From Sphingomonas sp. IC-56 (GTDB lineage Bacteria; Pseudomonadota; Alphaproteobacteria; Sphingomonadales; Sphingomonadaceae): 64,000 nucleotides of DNA. Under the pieces are notes generated by a model. It saw only the letters and a program-made list of their open reading frames with translations. It did no database searches and was not told the origin of the DNA. Each line of letters opens with the position of its first letter. The stretch's first letter is position 1. Position numbers and translations under genes: made by a program. This document shows, piece after piece, positions 25,194 to 34,915 of the stretch. The stretch spans positions 310,001 through 374,000 of the forward strand of contig NZ_JAJNDV010000002.1 of NCBI RefSeq assembly GCF_021043375.1, given 5' to 3'.

Positions 25194-27383
25194 TTATTTC
25201 CCGCCGTATGTATCCCCGTAGCCATAGCCATAGCCATAGCCAGCATGTTTGGCGTGCAGCTTGGTGAGGACGACCCCAAATATGTTCGCGTGAACCGACC
25301 GAAGACGATCCAGCGCCGACTTGATGCCACGTACTGCTACACCCTCCGCCTCGACCACGTAGATGCAGCCTTCGACCGCTCGCGCGACGAGCGGGGCATC
25401 GGCGAGCCCTAGGACCGGAGGTGAATCGATCACGACGTGGTCGTATTCCTGCACGAGGCGATTAACTAGCATCTCCAGGCGATCGGAACTCAGCAACTCC
25501 GCAGCATTGGGCGGCGGAGGACCGGCCGACAGCAGTGCCGGCATGTTCGCGGCCCCCGGCGCAATAAGGGAGTCGAGAGCGTCATCCCCGGCGAGGAAGT
25601 TGGTCAGCCCCCGCGTGTTCGTAGCCCCCATCATCTCATGGCCTGACGGACTGCGAATGTCGGCGTCGATGAGCAGAACGCGCTTGCCCGTCCGGGCCAA
25701 CACAGTGGCGAGCGCATAACTGGTCGTACTCTTGCCTTCGGACGCGCGGGTGCTCGTGACCATGAATGACCGCGGGACGCCATGGTCCGTCGAGAAGGCG
25801 AGATTGGACCGGATGCTGAGATATGCCTCGAAGATGGCCGACTTGGTGTCCGCAAGGGCTGCAACGCCCTTTTCGTCTGCATCCGCCGGGACGCTTCCGA
25901 GAAGTGGGGCCTGCAGAAGCCGGTTCACTTGGCTCGGGTCGCGCAGGCCTTCGTCGATCTGCTCCAGACCAAGCGCCGCCAAGCCCGCCAAACCGATCCC
26001 AGCGAGCAAGGCTATCGCCAGGTTCAGCGGAAGGTTCGGCGAGGACGGCGCGTTCGGCGCCTCAGCCACGTCGACGATAGCAAGGTTGTTGGCAGACACG
26101 CCCGAAACGCCGATCTCCTTGTATCGTTGCAGCAACGCATCGTACAATTCGCGGTTCGTGTCGGCATCGCGCTGATAGATGTTGTATTGGATGGTGTCGC
26201 GCTGCTGCGTGTCAAACTGCGCGCGCAACGCCGCTACCCGCTGACGCAGGTCCTGTTCGCGCTTGAGAGCCGCGCGATACTCACTTTGTCGGCTGCCCTG
26301 GCTGGTAGATGCCGCGCGGCCTTCCTCCCGAGCGATGTTGCTGCTTAGGACCTTGATCTGCTCTGCCAGCGCACGGGCCGCCGGATATCCCGGCTCGAAC
26401 TGCGTCAGCAGCTTCGCGTATTCCGACTGAAGCTCAGCGCGGCGCTGGCGCAGCGCAGACACTGCCGGACTCGCCTGCAAAGCGCCTAGATCCACGCTGC
26501 CGGCCGTGCTGGCGCGGCTCTCTGCGATCACGCGGTCGGCTACGGCCTGACTCAAAGCGGTATTCAGCGCTTCCAAGTCGACAAGCGCGAGCGTCCGTGC
26601 GCTCCCGGTCTTCCCATCTCCGTCACGCCCTTGGCTTAGGGCAACAATATTCTTGTTTGAAGCGTAGCTTACGAGCGCACGCTCAGACGCTTCCAGTTTC
26701 GTGCGAAGATCCGAAAGCCTGCCCTCCAGAAAGCGCCGGGCATCTGCAGTGGATCCGAAACGCCGGTCAATGCTGGCAGCGATATACTCGCGCGCCCAAG
26801 CGTTGGCGATCTGCGCGGTGAGTTCGGGATTCTGGCTGGTATAACTGACATCGACCAGTGCCGAGCCCCGAACGGGGTCGACGTTGACATGATTGAGTAG
26901 CAGGCCAACGGCCATCTTCTCCCGCTCATCGAGTTCTTTGCGCTTATTGGCTGCGCCGCTGGGCGAGCTTACCAAACGGGACGGCTTGATCCCGTGCGCT
27001 GCAAAGAAGGCATCGTTCGCGGAGAGGCGAAGGCGCCGCGCGACCCGCTCGGCAAGCGATCGGGCTTTTAGCAGCGAATACTGCGTTTGGTAGAATTCAA
27101 GGTCTCGCCCCGATTCCGGCGACTCCAATCCGTCGACTTTCGCGATGTTCTTCTGATCTCGGCTGATCTGGATTCGTGTCGAGGCTGTATATTCCGGGGT
27201 TATCAGAAGCGTAATCACGAGCCCGGCCACAACCGCCGCCGCGATGATGCCGGCGATGAGCCACTTCCAGCGTGTTACAATGTGCCAGTACTGCAAAAGT
27301 ATAGGAGGCCCGAGTCGCGATGCTGGCTGCGAAGAGACTTCGAACGATGCAAGCTGGGGAGGAGTCAGATGCTGTTGATACAT
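25194..27383 (-). CDS. wzc: Wzc/ExoP-type polysaccharide co-polymerase with bacterial tyrosine kinase domain
   Basis: A 729-residue inner-membrane protein that controls chain length and export together with Wza. N-terminal Wzz domain with a membrane helix (WLIAGIIAAAVVAGLVITLLI), a long periplasmic coiled-coil section (about 190-430), a second helix (LPLNLAIALLAGIGLAGLAAL), then the cytosolic kinase: Walker A RASEGKSTT with K551, the second motif VLLIDADIRSP, and VVIDSPPVLGLADAP. The C-terminal tail is a tyrosine-glycine run (YGYGYGYG then DTYGGK), the autophosphorylation cluster. It follows wza by 18 bases on the same strand. Complete, of usual length for one-piece proteobacterial Wzc. Confidence 0.95.
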   Translation of the reverse strand: MYQQHLTPPQLASFEVSSQPASRLGPPILLQYWHIVTRWKWLIAGIIAAAVVAGLVITLLITPEYTASTRIQISRDQKNIAKVDGLESPESGRDLEFYQTQYSLLKARSLAERVARRLRLSANDAFFAAHGIKPSRLVSSPSGAANKRKELDEREKMAVGLLLNHVNVDPVRGSALVDVSYTSQNPELTAQIANAWAREYIAASIDRRFGSTADARRFLEGRLSDLRTKLEASERALVSYASNKNIVALSQGRDGDGKTGSARTLALVDLEALNTALSQAVADRVIAESRASTAGSVDLGALQASPAVSALRQRRAELQSEYAKLLTQFEPGYPAARALAEQIKVLSSNIAREEGRAASTSQGSRQSEYRAALKREQDLRQRVAALRAQFDTQQRDTIQYNIYQRDADTNRELYDALLQRYKEIGVSGVSANNLAIVDVAEAPNAPSSPNLPLNLAIALLAGIGLAGLAALGLEQIDEGLRDPSQVNRLLQAPLLGSVPADADEKGVAALADTKSAIFEAYLSIRSNLAFSTDHGVPRSFMVTSTRASEGKSTTSYALATVLARTGKRVLLIDADIRSPSGHEMMGATNTRGLTNFLAGDDALDSLIAPGAANMPALLSAGPPPPNAAELLSSDRLEMLVNRLVQEYDHVVIDSPPVLGLADAPLVARAVEGCIYVVEAEGVAVRGIKSALDRLRSVHANIFGVVLTKLHAKHAGYGYGYGYGDTYGGK
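25219..25242 (-). repeat. Four tandem TAGCCA hexamers in the wzc tail
   Basis: Four exact copies of TAGCCA on the plus strand, which encode the alternating tyrosine-glycine residues of the kinase tail. Gain or loss of a copy keeps the frame and changes the number of phosphorylatable tyrosines by one. Confidence 0.85.
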
Positions 27384-27401
27384 GCTGCTAAGTTCCCCAG
27401 A

Positions 27402-28133
27402 TCAGTTCTGTAATGCGACAATGAGAGGCCCTGACAAAATCGGAGCAGCCTGCAAGAATGTGCTGAATAGACGACGGCCTGGCGAATCGCCGACCACGAT
27501 CACGTCGTTCGCGAAGATCTCCGGATCGCTATAGGCACCGCGTCTGATCGCCTTCAGATTGTAGAGTGCGGCGTACCGCTGTCCCTGCACCGTCCGGAAC
27601 ACAACCACGTCGTCGAGCTTCGCAAACTGCGCAGTTCCCTTCGCCGTCGCAATCGCGCGCATCAACGTCATGCGCCCCACAACGGGAAAGAGGCCAGGAT
27701 CGCGCACCTCACCGTCGACTGTCACCATCTGGCTAACGGTCTCCTTGAGGTTCACCGTTACCTGCGGATCGCGGACATAGGAGCCCCGCAGCCGCTCCTT
27801 GATCATCTCTTGAACTTCCGATGGCGTCTGCCCTGCCACTTCAAGAGTTCCGACGAGGGGGAAGGACAAGCGGCCGCTCGCGTCGGTCTGCACTTCACGC
27901 TGGCTCAGTTCTGGTATGCCAAAGACGTCGATGGTCAGCTTGTCGAACGGTCCGATCAGATAGGGGCGATCTCCGCTTACCAGATCCGCACGCCCAGGCT
28001 CGGGCAAAGCCGCGCTATCGACAACCTTTACCGCTTCGGAGCCGCCCAGTGGTCGCGATGCGCAACCGATCAGCGCCACGCATAAGACTAAGGACGCTGT
28101 TCTGAACACCACGCTACGCTTCAGAATGCTCAT
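27402..28133 (-). CDS. wza: Polysaccharide export outer-membrane lipoprotein (Wza/GumB type)
   Basis: A 243-residue lipoprotein: signal peptide VVFRTASLVLCVALIGCAS with lipobox cysteine C24. The Poly_export domain follows (LIGPFDKLTIDVFGIPELSQREVQTDASGRLSFPLVG, seen here across residues 58-95), then a SLBB-type segment (VTVDGEVRDPGLFPVVGRM). It is short relative to E. coli Wza and close to GumB in size, lacking the long C-terminal part, although a hydrophobic C-terminus (QAAPILSGPLIVALQN) could span the outer membrane. Its ATG overlaps the TAA of the upstream Wzy-like gene (TAATG), and wzc follows, so the three form one export operon. Confidence 0.92.
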   Translation of the reverse strand: MSILKRSVVFRTASLVLCVALIGCASRPLGGSEAVKVVDSAALPEPGRADLVSGDRPYLIGPFDKLTIDVFGIPELSQREVQTDASGRLSFPLVGTLEVAGQTPSEVQEMIKERLRGSYVRDPQVTVNLKETVSQMVTVDGEVRDPGLFPVVGRMTLMRAIATAKGTAQFAKLDDVVVFRTVQGQRYAALYNLKAIRRGAYSDPEIFANDVIVVGDSPGRRLFSTFLQAAPILSGPLIVALQN

Positions 28134-29584
28134 TACTGCTCCGCACTGTCAGACCGGTCGTCCGGCCGCTTCGCACCCCCGCGTACCTCCGCCTCCACAG
28201 CCGCAGCCCATAGCGACGCGATGACGAGTACGGATGACAAAATGGGTGTTCTGATCGGATAGTCGGTGATGCTGCCCAGCACAAGTAGGATGATCACGGC
28301 AACGCCGCACTGCGCGACGCGGGCGTGCCGTCCGCGCATCAAGGCCTGGCGCCCGTAATTCAGGACCATGATGAAGCCGGCGGCGAGCAACAGCATGCCG
28401 GGCAATCCGGCGGTCAGGAGAATTTCCAGGAACTCATTATGCGCGCGATTGAGGTAAGTGGGTCGCAGAATCTGGTCGGGTTCGGCCAACTGGAACACTG
28501 GCGCAAAAGAGCCTGCACCAGATCCCACAGGGAAATAGTCGCCACTCTGCTTCCAAATGAGCGGCCATACCTTCAGGCGCAGTTCCTGTGTGGCGCTTGC
28601 CTGCATCAACCTGTCAAATGACACGCCCTTGTACGTCACGCTTGCGATCACGATCGCACTTACGAGCAGGACGGCTGCCACGATGAGGCCACGCCGAAGC
28701 GCCCCGCCTTCTTTCCGCCGTTCCCTTAAGCGCCTTGCGGTGCTCGTCACATAGAGGAGCCCGCCAAAGAGGATCCCGAGCAACGCCGCAAAGAGGCCGA
28801 TGCGCGACCCGCCCCCAAGGATGAGCGGAAACAGGAACAAGCCTAGCGCCAGCGATCCTAGACGTTTTGCCCGAGCTACCCCGCCATCTCTCGACGGTCC
28901 GGCGGCGAATGCTCCCAACATCGGGTACAGCAACGCCAGGAAAACCGCCTGATGGTTTCGATTTGCGAACGCACCGGTCGCAACATCGGGATTGGATACG
29001 CGATAAGTATAAAAAACGCTGTCGAGGCCTCCGGCAAACTGCAAAACCGCCCAGCAACCACTTATGGCGCCAAGAACGAGGAGCACCGGCACAAGTTGTC
29101 GCAACCGATCTTGACTTAGGCGAATGCCTAACAAGAAAACCGCCACTGGAACGGCTAAGCCATAAAGGACGTTTGCCGCGCCTTCGGGCACTAGGCTTAT
29201 CGGGCGCCAAACCTCCCCGAAGCCTAGCAATCGATCTTGTTGCGCTACGAGTTCCCGCCCGGGAAGCGCGTGCCATAGCGCAGGGGGAAGCGGCACCATA
29301 TGAAGTACCACAAGGACCAGGATCGCGCCCAGCAGTGCCGCGAGACCGCGATATCGCCGAAGATGCTCTGCGCGCAAACCCCAAAGTGCGACGCCACAGC
29401 ATAGTACCGCGGCGGGCAGCAAAACGACGAGCGACTGCACATCTTCACGAGAGCTGCCGCCAGTCACCAGGACGAGGAGCAGGAACGTCACGAGGACGGC
29501 GAATGGCACCGCCTCTCGATCCAGGCCTAGCCGCTCTACAAGCCTCTTCCACCGGTGTGCGCCCGATCGGCTGCGTCGCCTCAT
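28133..29584 (-). CDS. Wzy/O-antigen ligase family membrane protein (second copy)
   Basis: A 483-residue polytopic membrane protein with a basic N-terminus. Its Wzy_C-type signature is clear near residue 380: YLNRAHNEFLEILLTAGLPG, with GSGAGSFAPVFQLAEPDQI before it. Being first in the wza-wzc operon it may be the polymerase of the exported polymer, with the one at 22479 serving another glycan or a ligase role; sequence alone does not decide. Base composition is like the window average, unlike the first copy. Confidence 0.85.
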   Translation of the reverse strand: MRRRSRSGAHRWKRLVERLGLDREAVPFAVLVTFLLLVLVTGGSSREDVQSLVVLLPAAVLCCGVALWGLRAEHLRRYRGLAALLGAILVLVVLHMVPLPPALWHALPGRELVAQQDRLLGFGEVWRPISLVPEGAANVLYGLAVPVAVFLLGIRLSQDRLRQLVPVLLVLGAISGCWAVLQFAGGLDSVFYTYRVSNPDVATGAFANRNHQAVFLALLYPMLGAFAAGPSRDGGVARAKRLGSLALGLFLFPLILGGGSRIGLFAALLGILFGGLLYVTSTARRLRERRKEGGALRRGLIVAAVLLVSAIVIASVTYKGVSFDRLMQASATQELRLKVWPLIWKQSGDYFPVGSGAGSFAPVFQLAEPDQILRPTYLNRAHNEFLEILLTAGLPGMLLLAAGFIMVLNYGRQALMRGRHARVAQCGVAVIILLVLGSITDYPIRTPILSSVLVIASLWAAAVEAEVRGGAKRPDDRSDSAEQ

Positions 29585-29905
29585 GCCGCACAGCCTTTGT
29601 TCGCCGCGCCGAGGAGAACGACACGAACATGGCCGCTCCGCGCAATCCTCCCTCCGGTCAGCCCCTCACCCTGATCGTCCGATCGCGGCAAATGCCGGGC
29701 ATTACTTTCACTGGCTTCCATGCAGGATCAACTTGCTGATGAGTATGGATGAGGCCTCGAATATCTAAGTCGCCCCGTCCATTTCGGCTCGCGCATGTAC
29801 AAGCCGCGCGCAAGCAACGCAAGGCAGCCGCCAGGCTCTCGGGTGCCAACGACGGCGACGCCCCGTGCGATTGCCTCCTCATGGAAGACTGGTTATGGAG
29901 CCCCG
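29585..29905. promoter_or_regulatory. Divergent region between the Wzy-wza-wzc operon and rmlC
   Basis: About 320 bases between two divergent operons, so promoters for both should lie here. The rmlC frame is open through part of it, but the codons before 29906 do not look like RmlC. No convincing promoter boxes or palindromes found. A GGAG at 29897-29900 is the ribosome site for rmlC. Confidence 0.4.
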
Positions 29906-30469
29906 GTGACGTCTCCAGTACAGCTCATTCCCGCATCGCGCCATGTCGACAGTAGGGGTTGGTTCACCGAGGTCTACTCGGAGCGCAACTTTACGGCGAA
30001 CGGCCGCGCCTGTCGGTTCGTGCAAGACAATCACTCGCTCTCCGTAGCGCCGTTCACGCTGCGAGGTCTCCATTTTCAAGTGCCGCCGCATAGCCAGGCC
30101 AAGCTGGTGCGCTGTGTTCGAGGACGCATATACGATGTCGCCGTCGACATGCGATCGGGTTCCCCGACTTATGGCCACTGGGTGGCCGCTGAATTAACGG
30201 CGGAAAACGGATCGCAGATGTTCGTGCCTGCCGGATTTGCGCACGGGTTCCTGACGCTGGAGAGCGACTGCGAGATCATGTACAAGGTCTCTGATTTCTA
30301 CGCGCCGGATTGCGATGCGGGCATTCGGTGGGACTCCGTGCCGATTGCGTGGCCGCTACCTGACGGGGCTCTCCCTGAGCTCTCTCCGAAGGACGCGGCC
30401 CTTCCGGCGCTGGAAAACTTCCATTCGCCCTTCGTCTATGACGGTCACCCACTCGAGCCGCTCGGCTAA
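29906..30469 (+). CDS. rfbC: dTDP-4-dehydrorhamnose 3,5-epimerase
   Basis: Third enzyme of dTDP-L-rhamnose synthesis. 187 residues from GTG 29906, chosen because GGAG lies five bases upstream and the length then equals the family's usual 180-190. Cupin-fold motifs: SRGWFTEVYSERNF, FVQDNHSLS, RGLHFQVPPHSQAKLVRC with the catalytic histidine, and FVPAGFAHGFLTLE. Twelve bases separate it from rfbB, so rml genes C, B and D form an operon. Confidence 0.93.
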   Translation: MTSPVQLIPASRHVDSRGWFTEVYSERNFTANGRACRFVQDNHSLSVAPFTLRGLHFQVPPHSQAKLVRCVRGRIYDVAVDMRSGSPTYGHWVAAELTAENGSQMFVPAGFAHGFLTLESDCEIMYKVSDFYAPDCDAGIRWDSVPIAWPLPDGALPELSPKDAALPALENFHSPFVYDGHPLEPLG

Positions 30470-30481
30470 GGAAAGAAGAAG

Positions 30482-31534
30482 ATGCGGATATTCGTCACTG
30501 GCGGCGCCGGGTTCATCGGCTCCGCCTTGATTCGGCACCTTATCGCGAACACGGGGCACGAAGTCCTCAATTACGACAAGCTTACCTACGCGGGCAGCCT
30601 GTCGACGGTCACGGACGTAGCGACGGACCCCCGCTATAAGTTCGTTCGCGGCGACATCTGCGACGGTGACGCTGTTGCACGCGCGATGCAGGAATTCGCA
30701 CCCGATGTGGTGACCCATCTGGCGGCCGAAAGCCACGTGGACCGCTCTATCGATGGGCCCGACGCCTTCATCCAGACGAACGTCGTCGGAACCTTCGTGA
30801 TGCTGACGGAGGCGCGGCGCTATTGGCAGGGCCTTGACGCGGCGAGGCGCGCGGCGTTCCGGTTCCACCATATCTCCACCGACGAGGTTTATGGATCCCT
30901 GGGCGAGAGCGGCCTCTTTACCGAGGAGACGCCCTACGATCCCCGCTCGCCTTATTCAGCGTCGAAAGCCTCTTCGGACCACTTGGTGAGCGCATGGGGG
31001 CACACCTTCGGCCTCCCCGTCCTGATTACGAATTGCTCGAACAACTACGGTCCGTTTCACTTTCCCGAGAAGCTCATCCCTCTGATGATCGTCAAGGCCC
31101 TCGCGGGCGAAATGCTGCCCGTCTATGGCAAGGGGGATCAAATTCGCGACTGGCTGTTCGTCGAGGATCATGCCCGCGCCCTCCAGACGGTGTTCGAACA
31201 CGGCAAGACGGGGCGTACCTATAACATCGGCGGCCATAACGAGAAGCAGAACGTCGAGGTCGTACAAACCATCTGCGCCATCCTCGACCGGCTACGCCCG
31301 CGCTCCGACGGCAAACGCTACGAAGAACAGATCGGGTATGTCGCCGACCGGCCCGGTCACGACAAGCGTTATGCCATCGACGCCAGCCGCATCCGCGACG
31401 AGTTGGGCTGGTCTCCGGCCGAGACCTTCGAGAGCGGCATCGAAAAGACGGTTCGCTGGTATCTGGACAACGAACATTGGTGGCGCTCCATTGTGGAGGC
31501 CGGGGCCGTGGACCGACGCGGTTTAGCAGCTTGA
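30482..31534 (+). CDS. rfbB: dTDP-glucose 4,6-dehydratase
   Basis: A 350-residue extended SDR making dTDP-4-keto-6-deoxyglucose, the branch point for L-rhamnose, for viosamine (via VioA) and for 3-amino sugars (via an FdtA or QdtA isomerase and the FdtB-like enzyme). Motifs: [44 protein letters not shown], catalytic [11 protein letters not shown], and [19 protein letters not shown] purine-rich GGAAAGAAGAAG precedes the ATG. The stop overlaps the TTG start of rfbD. Confidence 0.96.
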   Translation: MRIFVTGGAGFIGSALIRHLIANTGHEVLNYDKLTYAGSLSTVTDVATDPRYKFVRGDICDGDAVARAMQEFAPDVVTHLAAESHVDRSIDGPDAFIQTNVVGTFVMLTEARRYWQGLDAARRAAFRFHHISTDEVYGSLGESGLFTEETPYDPRSPYSASKASSDHLVSAWGHTFGLPVLITNCSNNYGPFHFPEKLIPLMIVKALAGEMLPVYGKGDQIRDWLFVEDHARALQTVFEHGKTGRTYNIGGHNEKQNVEVVQTICAILDRLRPRSDGKRYEEQIGYVADRPGHDKRYAIDASRIRDELGWSPAETFESGIEKTVRWYLDNEHWWRSIVEAGAVDRRGLAA

Positions 31535-32430
31535 GGCGTGTTCTGGTGACGGGCGGTGCCGGGCAGCTTGGTTCGGCGCTTAGCCGGTTGCGCTGGCCCG
31601 ATGGCTGGTGCGCGGATCCGGTTACTCGCGATCTGCTCGACCTGGAGGATGCTGCCGGCGTCCGCGCGCGCTTCGCCGAGGGGCGGTGGGATGCGGTGAT
31701 CAACGCGGCCGCCTATACCGCGGTCGACCGCGCCGAAGACGAGCCCGCCAAGGCCTGGGCGGTCAATGCCCTGGGGCCGGCGATCCTGGCGGAGTGCTGC
31801 CGGGAGGCGGGCATTCCGATCGTTCAGGTGTCTACCGATTATGTATTCCCCGGCACGAAGCTTGGAGCCTGGGCGGTCACCGACCCTGTCGCTCCGCTTG
31901 GTGTCTATGGCGCTTCCAAGCTTGGGGGCGAACTCGCCGTCGGCACTTCGGGCGCACGTCACGCGGTAGTCCGCACCTCGTGGGTCTTCAGCGCGCAGGG
32001 CAGCAATTTCGTGAAAACGATGTTGCGGCTTGCCGCAGACCGCGACACAGTACGTGTGGTGGCAGATCAGACCGGTGGCCCCACTGCGGCTGCCGATCTT
32101 GCGGATGCACTGGCGCGCATTGTGGTACGCCTATGGCAAGATCCTGCTGCACCCTCGGGTACGTACCATTTCGCGAACGCAGGTTGTACCAATTGGGCGG
32201 ATTTCGCGCGAGAGATTTTTGCTCAAAGTGCCGCCCGGGGGGGATCTGAAGCCCATGTGGAGCCGATTGCCACTTGCGACTTCCCTACGCGAGCCACGCG
32301 ACCTGCCAATTCGCTGCTCGACACATCTCGTACCTCCGCCGAGTTTTCCATTTTCCCTCGGCCCTGGACCGAAGCGCTCGGAGAGGTCATGGACGAACTT
32401 CTGGGCCAGCCGGAAGCGGCTGGCGCATAG
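31531..32430 (+). CDS. rfbD: dTDP-4-dehydrorhamnose reductase
   Basis: Last enzyme of dTDP-L-rhamnose synthesis; 299 residues. I place the start at TTG 31531, which overlaps the rfbB stop (TTGA) and leads straight into [19 protein letters not shown]; the open frame runs further back inside rfbB but that part is not family-like. Motifs: [33 protein letters not shown], catalytic [30 protein letters not shown] and [12 protein letters not shown]. Confidence 0.93.
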   Translation: MRRVLVTGGAGQLGSALSRLRWPDGWCADPVTRDLLDLEDAAGVRARFAEGRWDAVINAAAYTAVDRAEDEPAKAWAVNALGPAILAECCREAGIPIVQVSTDYVFPGTKLGAWAVTDPVAPLGVYGASKLGGELAVGTSGARHAVVRTSWVFSAQGSNFVKTMLRLAADRDTVRVVADQTGGPTAAADLADALARIVVRLWQDPAAPSGTYHFANAGCTNWADFAREIFAQSAARGGSEAHVEPIATCDFPTRATRPANSLLDTSRTSAEFSIFPRPWTEALGEVMDELLGQPEAAGA

Positions 32431-32634
32431 CAATCCGGGCACAGGCTTCGGGGGCGACCTGATGATCGGGCCCGCAGCCTGTGCAATGCCAAGTAGTGGG
32501 TGATGTTTGCTCTCCCTGCTATGGCGTCGTAAGAGAACGCCCCACGCTGACATCCGAGCGGGGCGAGCCGTCAAGCTGGCCATGTGGAGGGCAGGAACGC
32601 GTTGCCAACGTGTTGACTGCATTGTGGAGACTTC

Positions 32635-33765
32635 ATGAGCGACCCTATTTTCGTCACGCGTCCGTTTCTTCCCCCTCTCGCCGACTATGTCGCCCTGCTG
32701 GAGCAGATTTGGGAAAGTCGCATCCTCACCAACGGAGGGCCTTTTCATCAATCACTCGAGCAGAGGCTTGCCGAGTATCTTGACGCCCCCGAAGTGTCCC
32801 TCACCACCAACGGTGCACTCGCGCTGGAAATCGCGATCGACGCGGCAGCACTGTCGGGTGAGGTGATAACGACCCCTTACTCGTTCGTTGCCACCACCCA
32901 CTCGATCAAACGCGGAAACTTGAGGCCGGTTTTCGTCGACATCTCGCCGGACGACTTCAATATCGATCCCGATGCTGTCGAGCGGGCGATAACGCCAGCG
33001 ACTTCGGCGATCGTGGGGGTGCATTGCTACGGCAATCCTTGCGCGGTGGATGCGATCGAGGCGATTGCCAAGCGTCACGGGCTGCGCGTGATCTACGATG
33101 CCGCACATGCGTTCGGCGTGCGGCTAAACGGACGTAGCGTATTCCAGTGGGGCGACATGTCGACCCTGAGCTTTCACGCGACGAAGTCCTACAACACCTT
33201 CGAAGGCGGAGCGATCGTAAACGCGACGGCGCAGGCGAAGCAGGGAGTCGAGCGAGCTAAGAACTTCGGTATCGCCAGCGAAGACGCGATCCCGCTGGTC
33301 GGGACGAATGGCAAGATGTCCGAGCTGAATGCCGCGCTTGGCCATCTGCAACTCGATCATTACGAGGAAGTCCGCGCATTGCGGCAACGTGTCGACGAGC
33401 GGTACCGGGCACACCTGAATGGGATCGCAGGCATCCATGTTCCGCCAATCCCGCGCGGGGTCACCGCCAACTACTCCTACTTCCCAATCTTGGTACTGCC
33501 AGAATTCGCGATCGACCGAGATCAACTTTATGACAGACTAAAACAGGCCGGGATTGTTAGCCGAAAATACTTCTACCCACTGCTATCCAACTTGCCGATG
33601 TATGATAGCCTGCCCAGCGCCGTCCCCGAAAACCTTCCTATTGCAAACCAGATCGTGAATCAGGTCCTGTGCCTTCCGATTTACCCTGGCTTGTCCGATG
33701 ATGATGTTGATCGTATCGCCGAGTTCATCACCCACGCACACAATCCAGTTCGCGTGAGGGCGTAG
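32635..33765 (+). CDS. vioA: dTDP-4-amino-4,6-dideoxyglucose (viosamine) aminotransferase, VioA-like
   Basis: A 376-residue DegT-family PLP enzyme. The N-terminus (VTRPFLPPLADYVALLEQIW, then ILTNGGPFHQSLEQ) and EVITTPYSFVATTHS are hallmarks of VioA, which transaminates dTDP-4-keto-6-deoxyglucose from RmlB. The PLP lysine is K184 in SFHATKSYNTFEGG. It lies between rfbD and rfbA, after about 200 non-coding bases, so precursor supply is next door. Viosamine in other bacteria is usually N-acylated with acetyl or 3-hydroxybutyryl-type groups, which makes the acyl-building operon at 5121-12445 a natural partner. QdtB-like activity is less likely. Confidence 0.83.
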   Translation: MSDPIFVTRPFLPPLADYVALLEQIWESRILTNGGPFHQSLEQRLAEYLDAPEVSLTTNGALALEIAIDAAALSGEVITTPYSFVATTHSIKRGNLRPVFVDISPDDFNIDPDAVERAITPATSAIVGVHCYGNPCAVDAIEAIAKRHGLRVIYDAAHAFGVRLNGRSVFQWGDMSTLSFHATKSYNTFEGGAIVNATAQAKQGVERAKNFGIASEDAIPLVGTNGKMSELNAALGHLQLDHYEEVRALRQRVDERYRAHLNGIAGIHVPPIPRGVTANYSYFPILVLPEFAIDRDQLYDRLKQAGIVSRKYFYPLLSNLPMYDSLPSAVPENLPIANQIVNQVLCLPIYPGLSDDDVDRIAEFITHAHNPVRVRA

Positions 33766-33831
33766 GAAATCACGCGATTCGCGCCGGCGACTTTAAACTT
33801 TTACTAAAATTCTTAGGTGTGGATAATAACT
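33766..33831 (+). promoter_or_regulatory. AT-rich leader before rfbA
   Basis: Sixty-six bases, with an AT-rich core (CTTTAAACTTTTACTAAAAT at about 33791-33810) that stands out against the GC-rich surroundings. It may hold a promoter that lets rfbA be expressed apart from vioA. No exact box assignment. Confidence 0.35.
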
Positions 33832-34701
33832 ATGAAGGGCATCATTCTAGCCGGAGGATCCGGGACGCGGCTCCATCCCGCGACACTGGCTGTCAATAAA
33901 CAGTTACTTCCTGTCTACGACAAGCCGATGATATATTATCCAATGTCCGTTCTGATGCTAGCGGGCATCCGAGAAACATTGATAATATCCAGCCCGGAAT
34001 ATATCGAAAACTACCGCAGTCTCTTTGGAGACGGCGCGCATCTCGGATTGTCGATCGTTTACGCCGAGCAGCCGAAACCGGAAGGGCTTGCGCAGGCATT
34101 TACCATTGGCGCTGATTTCATCGGAAGCGACAGGGTGGCGCTAGTTCTCGGCGACAACATTTTCTTTGGCGCACATTTAACTGAACTCCTCAGCAACGCA
34201 GTTGCACGGGAGACAGGAGCGACGGTGTTTTCCTACCATGTGGAAGATCCAGAGCGTTACGGCGTTGTCGAGCTCACCAGCGACGGTAAGGCCGTCAGCC
34301 TGGAGGAGAAGCCGGCCAAGCCGAAATCGGATTGTGCAGTCACTGGACTGTACTTCTACGACAATCGCGTGGTCGATTTCGCAAGAGGCCTGAGTCCCTC
34401 CGCTCGCGGCGAACTGGAGATCACGGATTTGAATCGCGCGTACATGGAGGCCGGCGATCTCTATGTCGAGCAGATGGGTCGCGGTTATGCGTGGCTCGAC
34501 ACCGGCACGCACGACAGCCTGCTTGAGGCTGGGGAGTTCGTGCGGACGATCCAGCATCGACAAGGGGTCCAAATCGCCTGCCTCGAGGAGATTGCCTATG
34601 TTCAGGGCTTCATCACTGCGGACCAAGCACGAGCGGCAGGCGAGCGCTTCATCAAAACTGCCTACGGCCGCGCGATTTTGAAAGCGCTGCCACGCCCCTA
34701 G
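33832..34701 (+). CDS. rfbA: Glucose-1-phosphate thymidylyltransferase
   Basis: Makes dTDP-glucose from dTTP and glucose-1-phosphate, the entry step for every dTDP sugar in this locus. 289 residues from ATG 33832 ([16 protein letters not shown]); a GTG five codons upstream is possible but adds nothing family-like. Motifs: [59 protein letters not shown], and [18 protein letters not shown]. It is separated from rfbCBD by vioA, an unusual order. Confidence 0.96.
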   Translation: MKGIILAGGSGTRLHPATLAVNKQLLPVYDKPMIYYPMSVLMLAGIRETLIISSPEYIENYRSLFGDGAHLGLSIVYAEQPKPEGLAQAFTIGADFIGSDRVALVLGDNIFFGAHLTELLSNAVARETGATVFSYHVEDPERYGVVELTSDGKAVSLEEKPAKPKSDCAVTGLYFYDNRVVDFARGLSPSARGELEITDLNRAYMEAGDLYVEQMGRGYAWLDTGTHDSLLEAGEFVRTIQHRQGVQIACLEEIAYVQGFITADQARAAGERFIKTAYGRAILKALPRP

Positions 34702-34768
34702 TCGAAGTCCATTAGGTGTAGGCATAAGCAAAGCTCCGATTTAATCAGACTCCTTCCACGGAACGCAA

Positions 34769-34915
34769 ATGATTGAACTGACTCGAGAAATCGTCGCGTA
34801 CTCCATTGTCGGCACGATCGTGCTAGTGAGCACACCAGTTACGATAGCCGCCTTGAGGCGTCAGCATCGAAAAAAGCTGCGGCTAAAGGGTATAAAGCGC
34901 CCAGGCTTCAATTAA
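34769..34915 (+). CDS. Small single-pass membrane protein, unknown
   Basis: A 48-codon frame. The predicted protein has an acidic/polar N-terminus (MIELTREI), one hydrophobic helix (about residues 9-28, VAYSIVGTIVLVSTPVTIAA) and a strongly basic tail (LRRQHRKKLRLKGIKRPGFN), the layout of a small inner-membrane protein with its tail in the cytosol. No strong ribosome site is seen (ACGGAACGCAA precedes the ATG). It follows rfbA by 67 bases. The layout argues for a real gene, the short length against; no known family recognised. Confidence 0.45.
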   Translation: MIELTREIVAYSIVGTIVLVSTPVTIAALRRQHRKKLRLKGIKRPGFN

